DNA of 64,000 bases from Tubiluchus corallicola (GCA_030141605.1 JAQGDQ010000299.1:194337-258336), one strand, 5' to 3'. Positions 31,901 to 43,963 are shown, counted from the first letter of the stretch. Numbers and translations are program-made. The notes: generated by a model not told the origin, from the sequence alone.

Positions 31901-32435
31901 TAGGGTGCCAGCACTCCTAATTTGGCCCCGGAGTCTCCTGAAATTCGGCCATGCATATCTAGTTCGGTCGGATTTTTGAGAAACTTTAAAATCTCCTGAG
32001 ATTTTGACCATTGCATTGAAATTGAAGTGAAAAAGATGAAATACATGAACCGTTGCATAAGACTAAGATAAAAACAGCATTTTCGTTACGTAAAATTGTA
32101 ATCTTATTGAATTAAATTATTACATGGCTAATTCAACGTTCTCTACATTTTCGGCAAGTTATGCTGCAACGACAATTGCTGTAATGCAAGTATTCTTCCG
32201 GTTCAACTTTACTTCACTTAACATAAACCATCTATGTCCTGAAATCTCAAAAACGTCAAAAATATGGTGGGTGTGGGAACCAACTACAAAAATTGATTAA
32301 ACCGTTTGCACTCAGTTTGTAAATTTTAGGGTTTTAGAGCTTTTCTAGTCTAAAATCAAGAAATTTGCACGACTTTGTGGGTTGACTTTCTTGATTTCAC
32401 TTCCTCATTTCGATACGTGACGAGGCGGCAACCCT
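31901..32435. mobile_element. Possible hAT-like MITE
   Basis: Left TAGGGTGCCAGC and right, inverted, TAGGGTTGCCGCC. The interior is AT-rich with 'tctcctgaaattcggcc' and 'atctcctgagattttgacc' repeats. The 8-bp flanks do not match clearly. Confidence 0.5.
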
Positions 32436-33159
32436 AATTATCCTTAACTCTAAAAGAGATCTTTGCACAGTTGTACTGTACGGACGGTTTAATCATCCGT
32501 ATACGATTTACTAAGATACTGTATACAGTCTACTGCACAGTGAAAAAGTTCCCAAATTCTTCTTATCTTTCCTGTAATTTTGTGTTTCATACGAGCGTTC
32601 TTAATTTTTTTGTTCCATGTTTGACTGTTGCACTGAACGTAATAAGAAAGCCTGTGCTTAAAGGTATAAATCATGGGATACCAAGCGCCCGAAATCTCCC
32701 CCCAAATTTCACACTGCAGTGATTTTAATTGTGCTCAAAAACTGATTTTTAAATAATAATGTCCGGAGTATGCAATGAGTGTCCCGTCTGCGCGTTATTT
32801 ATTGCTGTAGCACTGAAAGCCTTGCCAAATTCTCTGTTGTTAGCAACTGTTAACCGAGCCAAGTCACACAGATACGTATATCAGATTCTGGCAGGAAATT
32901 TAACGTGATAAAGCTAAAGCAAATGTCGCGAATTTTTGACCTGTACCCAATGTCATTGAACAAGAACATGGATTTTTAATCTGATTTGGAACCACAGGTA
33001 CAACATCTTCGCCTTTAACAATCTTGAAATCACTTTAAGGTAGTTTACTAGATTAGCAACCTGAAAATTGCCTAGAATTTCGATTGCTTTGAGTTTAGTG
33101 ACAGCAAAATCAGAACTTGGGGAGTGGAATTAACCTATACTAGCCTTAGGACGTTCTGC
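32436..33159. other. AT-rich stretch, nothing recognised
   Basis: One 83-codon frame (32471-32722) lacks any support. Confidence 0.35.
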
Positions 33160-33353
33160 TAGGCGTAAATACTAATCATTATAGCGAGCCCATTTCATTA
33201 CGTTATCTGTAGCGTTATAACTGATACTGAACACGCTGTACTAACATTACAGTCACGGTCAGTACAGTAGGCGTAAGTACCAATCATTATAGCGAGCCTA
33301 TTTCATCACGTTATAACTGATACTGGGCATGCTGTACTAACATTACAGTCACG
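33160..33353 (+). repeat. 108-bp tandem duplication
   Basis: 'taggcgtaa...atcattatagcgagcc...acattacagtcacg' occurs twice, starting at 33160 and 33268. The second unit lacks 11 bp (ATCTGTAGCGT region). Confidence 0.92.
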
Positions 33354-33576
33354 TGGGTAACGAGTTGAGGTTATTATTCAAGAGTTAATGAGTTCTATTT
33401 CCTCTGGAATCTTGTCAAGTTGACATTTCCTTCTGGACCAGTTTCAAACCGCATTTCGGGTCGCCAGCTCCTACAGAGAACAAGCGGAAATGTTGTTGTT
33501 GTTCGAGCATAATACAAATTTCCGTGAAAATGAACTATTATACATTAGAAAATTAAATTAAATTCTTATAACACAC

Positions 33577-34181
33577 TTAAAGAAAGACAGGATGATTTTT
33601 CATGCACTACCCCATTTTTAAGTCCAAAAAACAGTTTACATTTTAACACAATTAACACTGCAAAAGCGCTTCTACTAATTAAAGAATAGATTAAAAACTT
33701 AATTAACGGCTGGCGAGCCCAATTACTGATGATAATTTTCAACGGCAAATATATTCCACGAGCGTGTTGCACGTGTTTGCGAAAGCAGAATTGAAGTACA
33801 GTGCTACTGTAAGATATTCAGTGTGTTGTACTAAAATTAGGCAAGTTTTAAGATAAAAATTCGAATTTCAAATTTACCGCTGTGCTCACGCACGTGTCGA
33901 GCATGTGTTCGTCACAGACTAACACATCTGAACTGAGAGGTACAGTACCTGTTTTTCGTGCAATGCGTTTCCGAAATGCAGGCGCTAGTGCCCGTCTAAC
34001 TAGCGAAAGGGGAAATGCATGTAACAGCGAAGAACTAGTGACGCGAACGTAAAATTGTGTTTGTGTGGTAATAATTCTTTCACGTAAGTCATTTTTGAAA
34101 AAATAGCACGTTTCCTTTCAATGTTTTAAAGAGTAGATTGTTTTGACCTACAGTTTAAGACTGGGTTCGGTTTTGCTTTAA
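33577..34181 (+). mobile_element. MITE family C, copy C3
   Basis: Ends TTAAAGAAAGACAGGAT at left and 'gggttcggttttgctttaa' at right. The interior is almost collinear with 47808-48408 ('cattccacgagcgtgttgca'-like, 'gtgcccgtctaactagcgaa'). Next to it on the right lies the 5S-headed SINE. Confidence 0.88.
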
Positions 34182-34671
34182 AGAAAAAGTTGAATGTGTC
34201 GTCTGCATTACACACCTTAACTAAATGTTGCTTATAGCAGTTAAGGAAAAACTCAAAAAGTCTCAAACTACACCCAAAGAGCAAAACCCAAAAAAGGTTG
34301 AAAACTAGGCTTCGGTCCTCCGTGGTGTAGTCCCTGTGATAGTCCAAAGGAAAGCAGAGCGATACGTTTGGCACCAGGTTGGCTGCAGAAGCTGCCGGAG
34401 TCAGTGAGCATGCTGCACTGGTCCACCTTCGGGGCTCCACTCCTAATTTGGAAGGTTTTCTCCTCTACACATGGCCGTTGGGTCACTTGACCGCCTCCGC
34501 CCTCTAGCCGTTGGCTGCTTGTGCAGCTTCTCCGCCTAGTATCGAGATACAGTATGGGCATCCCGCAAAGCCTACAGCATCTGGTGTTCCCAGGCGGTCA
34601 CCCATCCGAGTACTAACCAGACTCTACGTTGCTTAACTTCGGTGATCAGACGAGAACCGATGGCCGTAGTC
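34182..34671 (-). mobile_element. 5S rRNA-derived SINE (SINE3-like), about 490 bp
   Basis: The minus-strand 5' part (34671-34567) is a 5S rRNA-like head. It is followed by a GC-rich body of about 280 bp ('gctgcacaagcagccaacgg', 'gaccagtgcagcatgctcac'), then a T-rich end abutting MITE C3. A Pol III head fused to an unrelated body is the architecture of 5S-derived SINEs. Open frames of 97 and 104 codons in it are incidental. A second copy would prove it; none is in this window. Confidence 0.6.
34567..34671 (-). pseudogene. 5S rRNA-like sequence with internal deletion
   Basis: Minus strand reads GACTACGGCCAT, then TCTCGTCTGATCACCGAAG, TTAAGCAACG, GGTTAGTACTCGGATGGGTG, ACCGCCTGGGAACACC and GCTGTAGGCTTT, clearly 5S. 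It is 105 nt rather than about 120: roughly 15 nt of helix II/III between GGCCAT and CGGTTCTCG are missing. The internal promoter (A box, intermediate element, C box) is essentially intact, so it could still be transcribed, but a functional ribosomal RNA is unlikely. Confidence 0.88.
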
Positions 34672-35184
34672 TGGTTCAAATCTGGGCTTTCGATAATCGT
34701 ATTTCGTTTCCCTGCTAAAATGTTGTCATTACTGATTGATCTGTTTCTCTCGTGAATCTAATCTTCATTTTCATCATCATCACGTTCTCATTTCCTAACT
34801 CTCACTATCGCCTTGGTATTTTATTCTCCTTATTCATTTTACTTCGCAGCTTCTACTTCTTCTATTTCCAGTTTGCCCCTTTGCTCAGAATTGTACAAGA
34901 CTATTTTAATAGTAATAGCTTATACTGTAATGTATGTAACAATGTATTATTTATAGTATTTTGGAAATGCGCTAAACTAAACTAAGACATAATGACGTTT
35001 GCCGTTTCCTGCAGAATTTCATATGATTTCATAATTCTGATTTTTATGCATTTTATTTTTAACATATTCTGGTTGTGACCTTCATACATTCGACGCCATG
35101 TTACTTTTCCCTGTATATAAATAGTCATTTTAAGAAACTCAGCGCAGTCAGTTCGTGTTTTTTTTTCAATTTTAACTCTTTCAC
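34672..35184. other. AT-rich stretch, nothing recognised
   Basis: A T-rich 77-codon frame at 34752-34985 has no support. Confidence 0.35.
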
Positions 35185-35287
35185 CTGTTATTTTCCCTTT
35201 TATCAATTGCACGTGATCACTAATCAAAGGGAGGAAGAATCTTCCACCTGACATTAACAAGACACCTGTTGATTCCATTGTCATTCT
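35185..35287 (-). CDS. Candidate exon, unknown minus-strand gene
   Basis: Acceptor with a pyrimidine-rich tract (TTCTCCAG) precedes 35287, donor CAG|GTGAAA follows 35185. Open in phase 0, with a hydrophobic GRFFLPLISDHVQLIKGKIT stretch. Its entry phase matches the exit of the candidate exon at 35940. Not recognised. Confidence 0.3.
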
Positions 35288-35939
35288 CTGGAGAAGGTGT
35301 AACGGTAATAACATGCCCCACGGCCTGCACTGATTCTATATCAATTACACGTGTATGTGATCTGATATAATTTTATGGCTGCCGTGCGGTTAATTATAAC
35401 TGCAGCTTCCCCGCATCTTTTCGAACCTTAGCAGACTCAGGTTCAAGGACATCACTCGCGCGGGCTGTGATCAAATTTCATTGATCTATGACTTTTGATT
35501 AGAAGATGATTGTGCCACTGAGGGGGCGCTTTAGACAGCTTCTAACATGCGTATCTAGAATAAACTTTTTGTTGTGAATCGCTTCAAAAATACAAACTAC
35601 AAATACGGTCATTAATTCACCTTCGCTAAGTTACTGATCAAAACTTTGGAATTAAATAAAGCTGTAATTTTATAACGTACGTGTATGAAATGCAGGAATG
35701 GCTTGATGTACGTTTAAGAATAACAGACGGGCACAATTAAACCTTGATTATACGATAAACCAGCCCAGCAAGCGCAGACAGTTTTTATGTGGGTTTTTGC
35801 AAAGAAATGATTGACGATTTCTAAAAACTGTCACACCTAATCAATCGAATAAAAGAACCAGGTAGCCTTGTCATCCCAGAACCGTTTCGTGAAAAATCAA
35901 CACCGTGAAAAAGCATTTTGTCTCTTTCATCTCTTGCAC

Positions 35940-36214
35940 CTGTTCCTCTTTCTCGGACTCCATCTCCTCTTTCAGCAAATTTGGTAAAAATTCACCCCCG
36001 CTAATAGCCGCACTGGTCAACTCTGTTGTCAGCACCTGCGGGACATTGTTGCCCGGCACGTGGCAGCTCTGCTCCCTCTTGTGTCCCTCTCTAATTGTTT
36101 CCTGCGTTTTTACATTCTTCCGCGGCAGTTCTACAAGCATGCTCACTTGTTTTGCTAACAAGGTGCACGTTCTGCGACTGGACATTGATACAAAACGATG
36201 TTTATCCAGGTTTA
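35940..36214 (-). CDS. Candidate exon, unknown minus-strand gene
   Basis: Acceptor ATAACAG before 36214; possible donor CAG|GTGCAA after 35940 (otherwise open to a stop at 35871). About 91 codons with strongly coding-like composition: basic at first (SMSSRRTCTLLAKQVSMLV), then KTQETIREGHKREQ, and ending in an acidic, helix-prone LPNLLKEEMESEKEEQ. The entry phase (two bases) fits the exit phase of the candidate at 49042. The opposite strand also has a 122-codon frame, but its composition is T/C-rich and less protein-like. Confidence 0.45.
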
Positions 36215-36754
36215 CTGTTATAATAAATGGCCGGAGAACGGTCAGCGGGTGCTTAATTGGCTGTTCGTTATGATGGTCAAGCTGTTGACCATGCGAGGAA
36301 CAGCTGCTCAAAATCTGAATGAACTACCGGTATCGTTTTAGAAAAGCTTCAGAACATTTTTTGTCTTAAGAGTCCAGCATAAAAGGACTTACCTTACTTT
36401 GCTTTATTTGTTTTTATTTATTATTATATTTATTTGTTTTTATATAGTTTTATATGTTGATTTAAATCTAAAGTAAAATAAAAATAAATAAATATTTACA
36501 TGGTGAATAGTTAGCATTATTTAGGTAAACGTTCTGTTGATGCTAGATGCAAAATATTGGATTATTGGTAAGTTATTAGAGCTAAAGACTTGCTAGGATC
36601 ATTAGGGGCTGTTTGGTCCACACCGTGTTGGTGTTGGACTGTCCCAATTTTTATATTTCCTTTTTTAGTTCAAATTTGGTTTCACAATTTAATATTTGGG
36701 GTTAATTCCATCATTAATTAGTAATTTTGATACTAAGATTTTAAGTATAATTAA
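36215..36754. other. AT-rich stretch, nothing recognised
   Basis: AT-rich with 'ttattatatttatttg'-like low complexity; no gene or paired repeat. Confidence 0.35.
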
Positions 36755-37437
36755 TGAGGTAAGGTAAGATAAGGTAACGTAAGGTAAGATAAAGGTAACA
36801 TAAGATAAGGCGAGGTAAGGTAAGGTAAGGTAAAGCGATGTTAGATAAGTTAAGGCTAGGTTATATAAGACAAGGTAAGGTAAGGTAAGGTAAGGTAAGG
36901 TAAGGTAAGGTAAGGTAAGGTAAGGTAAGGTAAGGTAAAGTAAGGTAAGGTAAGTTAACGTAAGGTAAGGTAAGGTAAGGTAAGGTAAGGTAAGGTAAGG
37001 TAAGGTAAGGTAAGGTAAGGTAAGGTAAGGTAAGGTAAGTAAGGTAACGTAAGGTAAGGTAAGGTAAGGTAAGGTAAGGTAAGGTAAGGTAAGGTAAGGT
37101 AAGGTAAGGTAAGGTAAGGTAAGGTAAGGTAAGGTAAGGTAAGGTAAGGTAAGGTAAGGTAAGGTAAAGTAAGGTAAGGTAAGGTAAGGTAAGGTAAAGT
37201 AAGGTAAAGTAAGATTAGGTTATGTAAGATAAGATAAGATAAGGTAAGGTAAGGTAAGGTAAGGTAAGGTAAGGTAAGGTAAGGTAAGGTAAGGTAAAGT
37301 AAGGTAAGGTAAGGTAAGGTAAGGTAAGGTAAGGTAAGGTAAGGTAAGGTAAGGTAAGGTAAGGTAAGGTAAGGTAAGGTAAGGCAAGGTAAGGTAAGGT
37401 GAGCAATATAAAGTAAGGTAAAATTAGGTGGGGTGAG
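36755..37437 (+). repeat. (GGTAA)n satellite, about 680 bp
   Basis: Nearly pure GGTAA pentamers with occasional variants (AAAGT, TAGAT, AACGT). Variants are clustered at both ends and near 37200-37235, leaving several homogeneous blocks. The 162-codon YLTLP frame on the minus strand is a repeat translation. Confidence 0.97.
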
Positions 37438-38046
37438 GTGCATGAAACATGATTAGGTATACTTTTTACCTTTCAATCTCTTGTTTGTTACCTTATTCAA
37501 TTTTTACGCAGTTTTTTATTGTAGTTTGCTGTCTATGACGTCTAATAGGTCATAGATATCAAAATAAAATAGTTTGCCCTGTCTCAGCTTTTTTGGCAAT
37601 GATTAATTAATGCAATTGTGTATAGCAGCATTTTCTGTAAAATATAAGCCTTGAAGCACTGGGGTAGTTTTTTTGTCAAATTTCGTGCACCCTGGTGTTA
37701 AAAACTGTAGTTAACAAACATTTGCTATTCTTTAAAAAAACTTCACTTCCACAAACGCGTGCACCCATGTAAACAACATTTTGCAATAAGACAAGAACGA
37801 AAATTACTAGAGTGCATAGAAAAGCTTAAGATGAAATAGGTCCGTTGCTATTATTACTCTTATCATTTGTAATAGGTTTGCTGTCAAGATTTGTCATTTT
37901 TTCAGATTTCAGTAAAATCAGTATTGATATGATAATTTTCGCTTTGAACTGTTACTGCATTAAATTACAGGCGAGGTCAAGATGACCTTTTCGGCTCCTC
38001 TTTTCCTTTCTTCTGTTTGAGATTACCTCTATTTGATGTTTGGCAG
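37438..38046. other. AT-rich stretch, nothing recognised
   Basis: No supported feature until the pyrimidine tract before 38047. Confidence 0.35.
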
Positions 38047-38169
38047 CCATGACACGTCTACCTTACAGCTTATTAAGTGACACGCATTTGCAATTAGAGA
38101 AGGATAACTGGCATTTTTCCTGCATTATCCCTGAACAGCTTCCCATTCATAATAAGATCTTCCGTGCCG
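38047..38169 (+). CDS. Candidate exon, unknown plus-strand gene
   Basis: Acceptor TTTGGCAG ends at 38046; donor G|GTAAGC starts at 38170. Open for 40 codons (MTRLPYSLLSDTHLQLEKD, NWHFSCIIPEQLPIHNKIF), phase 1 in and phase 1 out, matching the exit phase of the coiled-coil exon at 17381 and the entry of 52574. If unspliced, the same frame continues in equally protein-like manner (TPLTVLAAKYGLFPLETILP) to a TGA at 38289-38291, so this may instead be a terminal exon (38047-38291). Family unknown. Confidence 0.45.
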
Positions 38170-38351
38170 GTAAGCAGGAAACACCGTTAACTGTTCTTGC
38201 AGCTAAATATGGACTTTTTCCATTAGAGACAATTTTACCTGACGTTAATCAGGTGGTTATTGATACGCGTGAGCAGATTAGAGATTTATGATTTTAATGG
38301 TCTCTTAGGTACCTCGAGTTAGTAGTAGTTTTTAGTCAAAAGCTGAGGTAG

Positions 38352-38352
38352 A

Positions 38353-38410
<58 letters not shown>

Positions 38411-38421
38411 CGAGAGAGAAA

Positions 38422-38452
<31 letters not shown>

Positions 38453-38745
38453 ATTGGGAAAGAAACAGAGGGAGAAAATTATAGATACATAGAGAAATAG
38501 ACAGAGAGAGTTGGGGGAGGAACTAAAGAGAGGGGGGAGAGAGACAAGGAGAGAGAGAGGAGCGAGAGAGAGAAAAGAGAGAGAGACAATGGAGAGAATC
38601 AGAGAGAGCGGTAGAATGAAGTGGGAGAAAGAAAAACAGAGAAAGACAGGGAAAGAAAGAATGATAGAGACAGAGGAGGGAGAGAGATTTGGCGCAAAGA
38701 GAGGAAGGAAAGGAGGAAGAGTGAGAGGGAAGGGAACGATATGAT
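38352..38745 (+). repeat. (GT)n/(GA)n microsatellite and purine-rich tract
   Basis: A short (GT)n at 38352-38368 passes into (GA)n to about 38445, followed by degenerate GA-rich sequence to 38745. The overlapping frames are low-complexity. Confidence 0.95.
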
Positions 38746-39282
38746 AAAAATGAAAGTGAGTTGCAGAGAAAGTAATGATAATCAATTGAAATAGAAGTCA
38801 AATTATGCGATTACGAAATAAGATTACAAAAGGTCACTATGTTCGTCAAAACAACAGCAAGGCTTCTAAGACATCTGAAGTGCAGTATTACAAGAGAATG
38901 CAATAAAGAGCATATAGAGCTTTTTTAACAAAAAGTTTCTCGTTTTAAAAATTCAAATTCTAGCTTCAATTGTTAACGATTTCTTTACAGAAGTGATGAT
39001 TACTAAATAGCGTGCGTGTCAAACCCATTTCTGCCTTGCAACACTTGCTACCAGCATGTAACGTTTAAGCACCTCTTTCATGGCATCAGAAGAGCAAATT
39101 AGTGTAATTAAAAGCGACACCTGTTCAACACAATCAGCGTTAACCGTTCATTTGTATTCCTGGTAAAAAATTATGACCTTAAGCGGGATGAGGGTTTGAC
39201 CAGAGAGCTTATAACCCGCTCCCTGTTTCAAGGTCACTTGCAAAATTCGGAGTTGTTTCTGAAGTGATAGCGACTATTGCTG
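38746..39282. other. AT-rich stretch, nothing recognised
   Basis: No supported gene or paired repeat. Confidence 0.35.
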
Positions 39283-39630
39283 TTAAAGGAAAAGACAAGC
39301 TATTTAGCATGTTGCGTTTATTTTACTGTTATCACCTAAACTTAGAAAAATACTATCTATATAATTAATTAACTAACTATCAAGCATATGCACCACTGCT
39401 AAGGAATTTTCAGGCGCCATTCACTTGAATATTATGACGTAACTAGGGGAGCCTTCGTGACTTTTCGTAAGAGCATCGTGGCTTTCCGTAAGCGCGCGCT
39501 GCTTAAATTAATTCAAACTTCTTAGCTTAATTCAAGCTTGCCTAATGTTCATGCCGAAATATTGCAAAATTAGCTATTTAAATTTTTTTGTTTAAGTTTT
39601 TTTAAATTTAAGTTTTTTTCAAGACGAATG
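39283..39630 (+). mobile_element. MITE family A, copy A2 (truncated)
   Basis: It starts TTAAAGGAAAAGACAAGC, then 'tttattttactgttatcacc', 'cgtggctttccgtaagcgcg' and 'caaaattagctattt', as in copy A1. A central part is missing and similarity ends at 'caagacgaatga' near 39630. Confidence 0.85.
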
Positions 39631-39789
39631 AGTCTCGAACTTCGCGGAGTGAATAGAGAAGTGAGTGCCACCTCGCGCTTACTGGCTCAATTTTTGCAGT
39701 TACTTTGCGAGTTAACAAGGTGAGAGAACTCGCTAGTCTGAAGGCGCCGTAGATGTTAGAACTCTTGAGTCCTTCCTAGACTCTTATAA

Positions 39790-40022
<233 letters not shown>

Positions 40023-40504
40023 ACATTTTTAGTTTTTTTTCATATTATAAATTACAAATGGAAAGTAAAACTGCTTGGCACAGTTGATCAATAGTTCACT
40101 TCTTTGCATTGCTAATGGCGCGAAACTTCATAAATCAGAAAGTAAATTAACCGATGATGAACTAAAACTTGTAAAAGGAAATTGCATGAAAACCGCGAGT
40201 GTAAACTTACAAAAAGCAGGAAGCTGACACCGGCACCTCCTGTAAACGAAAGTGTTGTTTGGGAGGGCAGAGAGGACGGAAGTTACAGGTTAAGCGCTTC
40301 CCATAATTGTAATTATCCCTGAGCAATGCGCTTGTCAGCCTGACAGCAATAATGTTTAATGATTAACGGTTATAATTCATAGGTCTTGTAGTTTCTGGAA
40401 AACATGCGAGTTGCATGGAAACACAGAAATGTAAAACACTCTTGAAGTTAAGCTTTTTATTTTGAGGTGATGATGCTGAGAGATATCTGTAGATTTTCAG
40501 TTTC

Positions 40505-40785
40505 AGCAAACAAACAAACATACAAACAAACAAACAAACAAACAACGAAACGAATAAGTAAGCCATATGGAACTTTCAAACGCTGTATACAAAATCACAT
40601 TTTGCTATAAGTTTTTTACATTATCATATGTCCTGTAATTAATGCCTTTTGTCCGTTTATGTAGCCAGTAAGTAGGTAAGCAAGTAGGTAGGTAAATAAG
40701 TATGTAAGTAAGTTAGTAAATAAGCAAGTAAATAAGTAAGTAAGTAAGCAAGCAAAGCAAGCAAATAAATAAGTAATAATTTGTC
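40505..40785 (+). repeat. (CAAA)n and degenerate (AAGT)n tracts
   Basis: CAAA/ACAA units at 40505-40545, then 40667-40785 with 'gtaagtaag', 'gtaggtaggt', 'aagcaagc' words. Confidence 0.85.
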
Positions 40786-41760
40786 ACAAATATAAAATCC
40801 ATAAATAAGACTTCTAAATTTATAATTTATGCGCATAAAATTTGTTTTAAATATTTACAATAAAAAATAACGAAAATAAGTCAATAAAAACTACGATATA
40901 AAATATACAAGCGAAATTTAAAAAACCTATTTCACATATGGCTCGCTGTTCTCAACTGAATGTATGTCGTCGAACGCCATTTTGTACTAATAAAACTCTC
41001 TTTAAGCCTTAGTACATTATTTGTCCTTATTTATCTCAAATGTTTATCATTAGAACTTAGGAAGGCACGCATATACAACAATAAACATCTATTATGATCA
41101 CCATTAGAAATCTCTCTATTAGAAAAGGCCTGGCTGTTTGTTTCTAGACAAATAGATCTTAAATGGATGACATAAACACTTCACGCAACTTTACGCAAGC
41201 AGCTGTACAGAGTGAACACTATCAACGAGGTTTTTAATGTTGTTCAGTATATCAAGGAATAACAAGTTTTGGAGCCTCATAATCTTTGTTATTCACACAG
41301 AGTCACGTTTCAAGAAACTCATCGAATACTGTGTACAGTCACACTGCTGTAAATTCTACAACACAGGTAAAATTATTATACAGGAAAGTTCTAGTAAATG
41401 GAACTTGATGGGATAATTATTCAGAATGCGTTGTTGTCCGGATAATATCTAGATATGCACAAAATTTCATTACTCGTTCTAAGATCATAACCAGAGAATA
41501 GCTGCTGTATAGCTGATAGACTGAGTTCAAGTTCGTTTAAAGTTTAAACAGTTTTGGCAGGTGAAGGAGGGGCCATATTGTATTAGCACCAGAGACGCTA
41601 AAGTCTGAAGCTCACTAAAACAAGACTCGCTGGTGCTAGAGTTTGTTATAGGGCTGAATAAAGAGCTACCAGATCTTACTAGACCAGAGGTCACTAGGGT
41701 TGCTCACCAAACATAGAGGTCATTAAAGACGGATCTCATCAAGACTGGAGTTCAATAGAT
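40786..41760. other. AT-rich stretch; degenerate prelude to the 92-bp array
   Basis: From about 41590 'gctcact', 'ggtcact' and 'ggagttcaata' words foreshadow the minisatellite that starts at 41761. No gene. Confidence 0.4.
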
Positions 41761-42417
41761 TGGAGCTCACTAGGACGTAAGTCACAGGACCTGAGCTCCA
41801 CTGCAGCTGAAGCTCAGCAGCTCTGGAGCCCATTTGGTTGGTGTTCACTGTCAGGAGCTCACTAGGCCGTAAGTCACAGGACCTGAGCTCCACTGCAGCT
41901 GAAGCTCATCAGGTCTGGAGCCCATAGGGTTGGTGTTCACTGTCAGGAGCTCACTAGGACGTAAGTCACAGGACCTGAGCTCCACTGCAGCTGAAGCTCA
42001 GCAGCTCTGGAGCCCATAGGGTTGGTGTTCACTGTCAGGAGCTCACTAGGCCGTAAGTCACAGGACCTGAGCTCCACTGCAGCTGAAGCTCATCAGGTCT
42101 GGAGCCCATAGGGTTGGTGTTCACTGTCAGGAGCTCACTAGGACGTAAGTCACAGGACCTGAGCTCCATTGCAGCTGAAGCTCAGCAGCTCTGGAGCCCA
42201 TAGGGTTGGTGTTCACTGTCAGGAGCTCACTAGGACGTAAGTCACAGGACCTGAGCTCCACTGCAGCTGAAGCTCACCAGGTCTGGAGCCCATTGGGTTG
42301 GTGTTCACTGTCAGGAGCTCACTAGGACGTAAGTCACAGGACCTGAGCTCCACTGCAGGTGAAGCTCATCAGGTCTGGAGCCCATTGGGTTGGTGTTCAC
42401 TGTCAGGAGCTCACTGA
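41761..42417 (+). repeat. 92-bp minisatellite, 7 copies, with dimeric higher-order pattern
   Basis: The unit begins ggagctcactaggacgtaag and ends ggttggtgttcactgtca. Copies 1-4 alternate between two types ('aggacg...cagcagctctgg' and 'aggccg...catcaggtctgg'), a 184-bp higher-order repeat. Copies 5-7 depart from it. The array is GC-rich (about 57%) in AT-rich surroundings and dense in GAGCTC. Confidence 0.95.
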
Positions 42418-43960
42418 GGCCATAGGTCACTGCATAAGCTGGAATGTACAGGTGGAAAGCTCAGTAACTTTTTAGATATTTTGTTGTCATTATTGTATTA
42501 ACGTAATGCATTAATGCCGGTATTATTTACAGAACTGGTGTCGCCACCTACTACATTGTTATCGAATCAATAGAAGCTAGTGTACCTTTTAATTTAACGC
42601 TGAAGGTGAAAAGCAGTTTCACATAATTTCAAGTTGAAATACTTTCTAGATTAGATGTTATTAAAATAATAGGAGTAATGCAATTAATACGGTGAAATAA
42701 ATGTAACAGAATTTAAAGTACAAGGACACACTGGTCGTAAATAAGGCTTAAAAAATTCATCTTGTTGTAGCTTGCGCTAGTAGTAGTGCTGCATAAAACA
42801 TGTAAATTCCCGTAGTGACCGTTAGGGGCAGCCATTTTAAGTTGCTTAAATCAGGTTTAGATAACATAGCGTAACATTTGAAAAGATAATCAGAGTGTTT
42901 GCAGCAAACTCTTCACTAACTGAGCAAAAGTATACATTACTTTACATTATCAATAAAATCAGTAAGATGTTTTGGTGAATCAGTGGTGCACACTGGGATA
43001 ATGATACAGTGACGTTTTACCAGGTGATGCGAACTTTTTAACTTATTAAGAATTTTCTTTTCCAGTTACATAAGTATTTTAAGCAAGTAAGTATATGCCA
43101 CGTAATATAACTTTGTATGGAAAGTTTTTTGATATAAACTTTTAAATTTCCTTTTGTCCCACTTTAATTTTGCTTTTGCGTATAGTATTTTGGTATTATA
43201 TTGATGTAAATTTTTGTGCATACTGTATGTACATGGTATGACTGTACTTTAAGAATTCTTTCTGACCGTTGCCTGTTACTTCATCTTTTCCTCTTTGTTC
43301 TACTTTTTCCCTCCCCTTTCTTTCTCGGCGACAAAACGGCCGGCCTCCCACTTTTATGTTTCCGAAACTGGTGGGAATTTTCGCCATTCATTTCTAAAAT
43401 GCAGGAAAAAGGGAAGGTTATAGCAATGTGGCAATTTTCCCCCACAAGGTACCAATTCTCGGGTTGTGTCGGTATTTTATTATCGTTTTACGACAGGTTC
43501 TCGTGGAGAGGGTATAAAAGGTGGCGCAATTTTTGCCGTGACCTTTTCAGAAACTGCCAATGTTTTACAGTGATGCTGCGAAACCTGTATTTTTAGCTAA
43601 AAAGACTTCAGCTGCATTTATAGGTTATAAAATACATTGTAAGTGTTTGAAGTCATAGAGGTAAATACAGTCCGACGGTCGCAGAATAAATTATGAAAAA
43701 AAGAAAAAAATGAAATGGCTTTCAGAATAAAATGTGTTTTTGTCTGTCGTGGTAGTTCTTTTCCTCATTTTTGAATCCTGCTTAACGCTATCGACTGTTA
43801 TATTTAACGCTAAAGTGTTTTAAGGAATAAAAACACTTGGATTCATATATTCCAATTGTTCATAGGTTATACTAGTACAGGGAATACTCCTTGAGTTGTT
43901 TATTGTAAAGAAGCTTCTTGCCTAATGTGCGCACAATAAATTTAGATCTCATAATCGATT
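42418..43960. other. AT-rich stretch, no gene called
   Basis: 43216-43596 has a 126-codon plus-strand frame and the minus strand a short basic frame after an acceptor-like TTTTAG (43394). Neither is recognised and both may be chance. Confidence 0.3.
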
Positions 43961-43963
43961 TAA

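Noticed and set aside
34567-34671. Functional 5S rRNA gene
   Set aside because: About 15 nt of helix II/III are missing and the sequence continues into a SINE-like body rather than a T-run terminator.
36955-37443. 162-residue YLTLP repeat protein
   Set aside because: Translation of the (GGTAA)n satellite; the five-base unit keeps the frame open every 15 bases.
43196-43596. Basic minus-strand peptide after an acceptor-like TTTTAG, and a 126-codon plus frame
   Set aside because: The minus frame that survives the acceptor has only 37 codons; the plus frame is hydrophobic/random with no splice or homology support.
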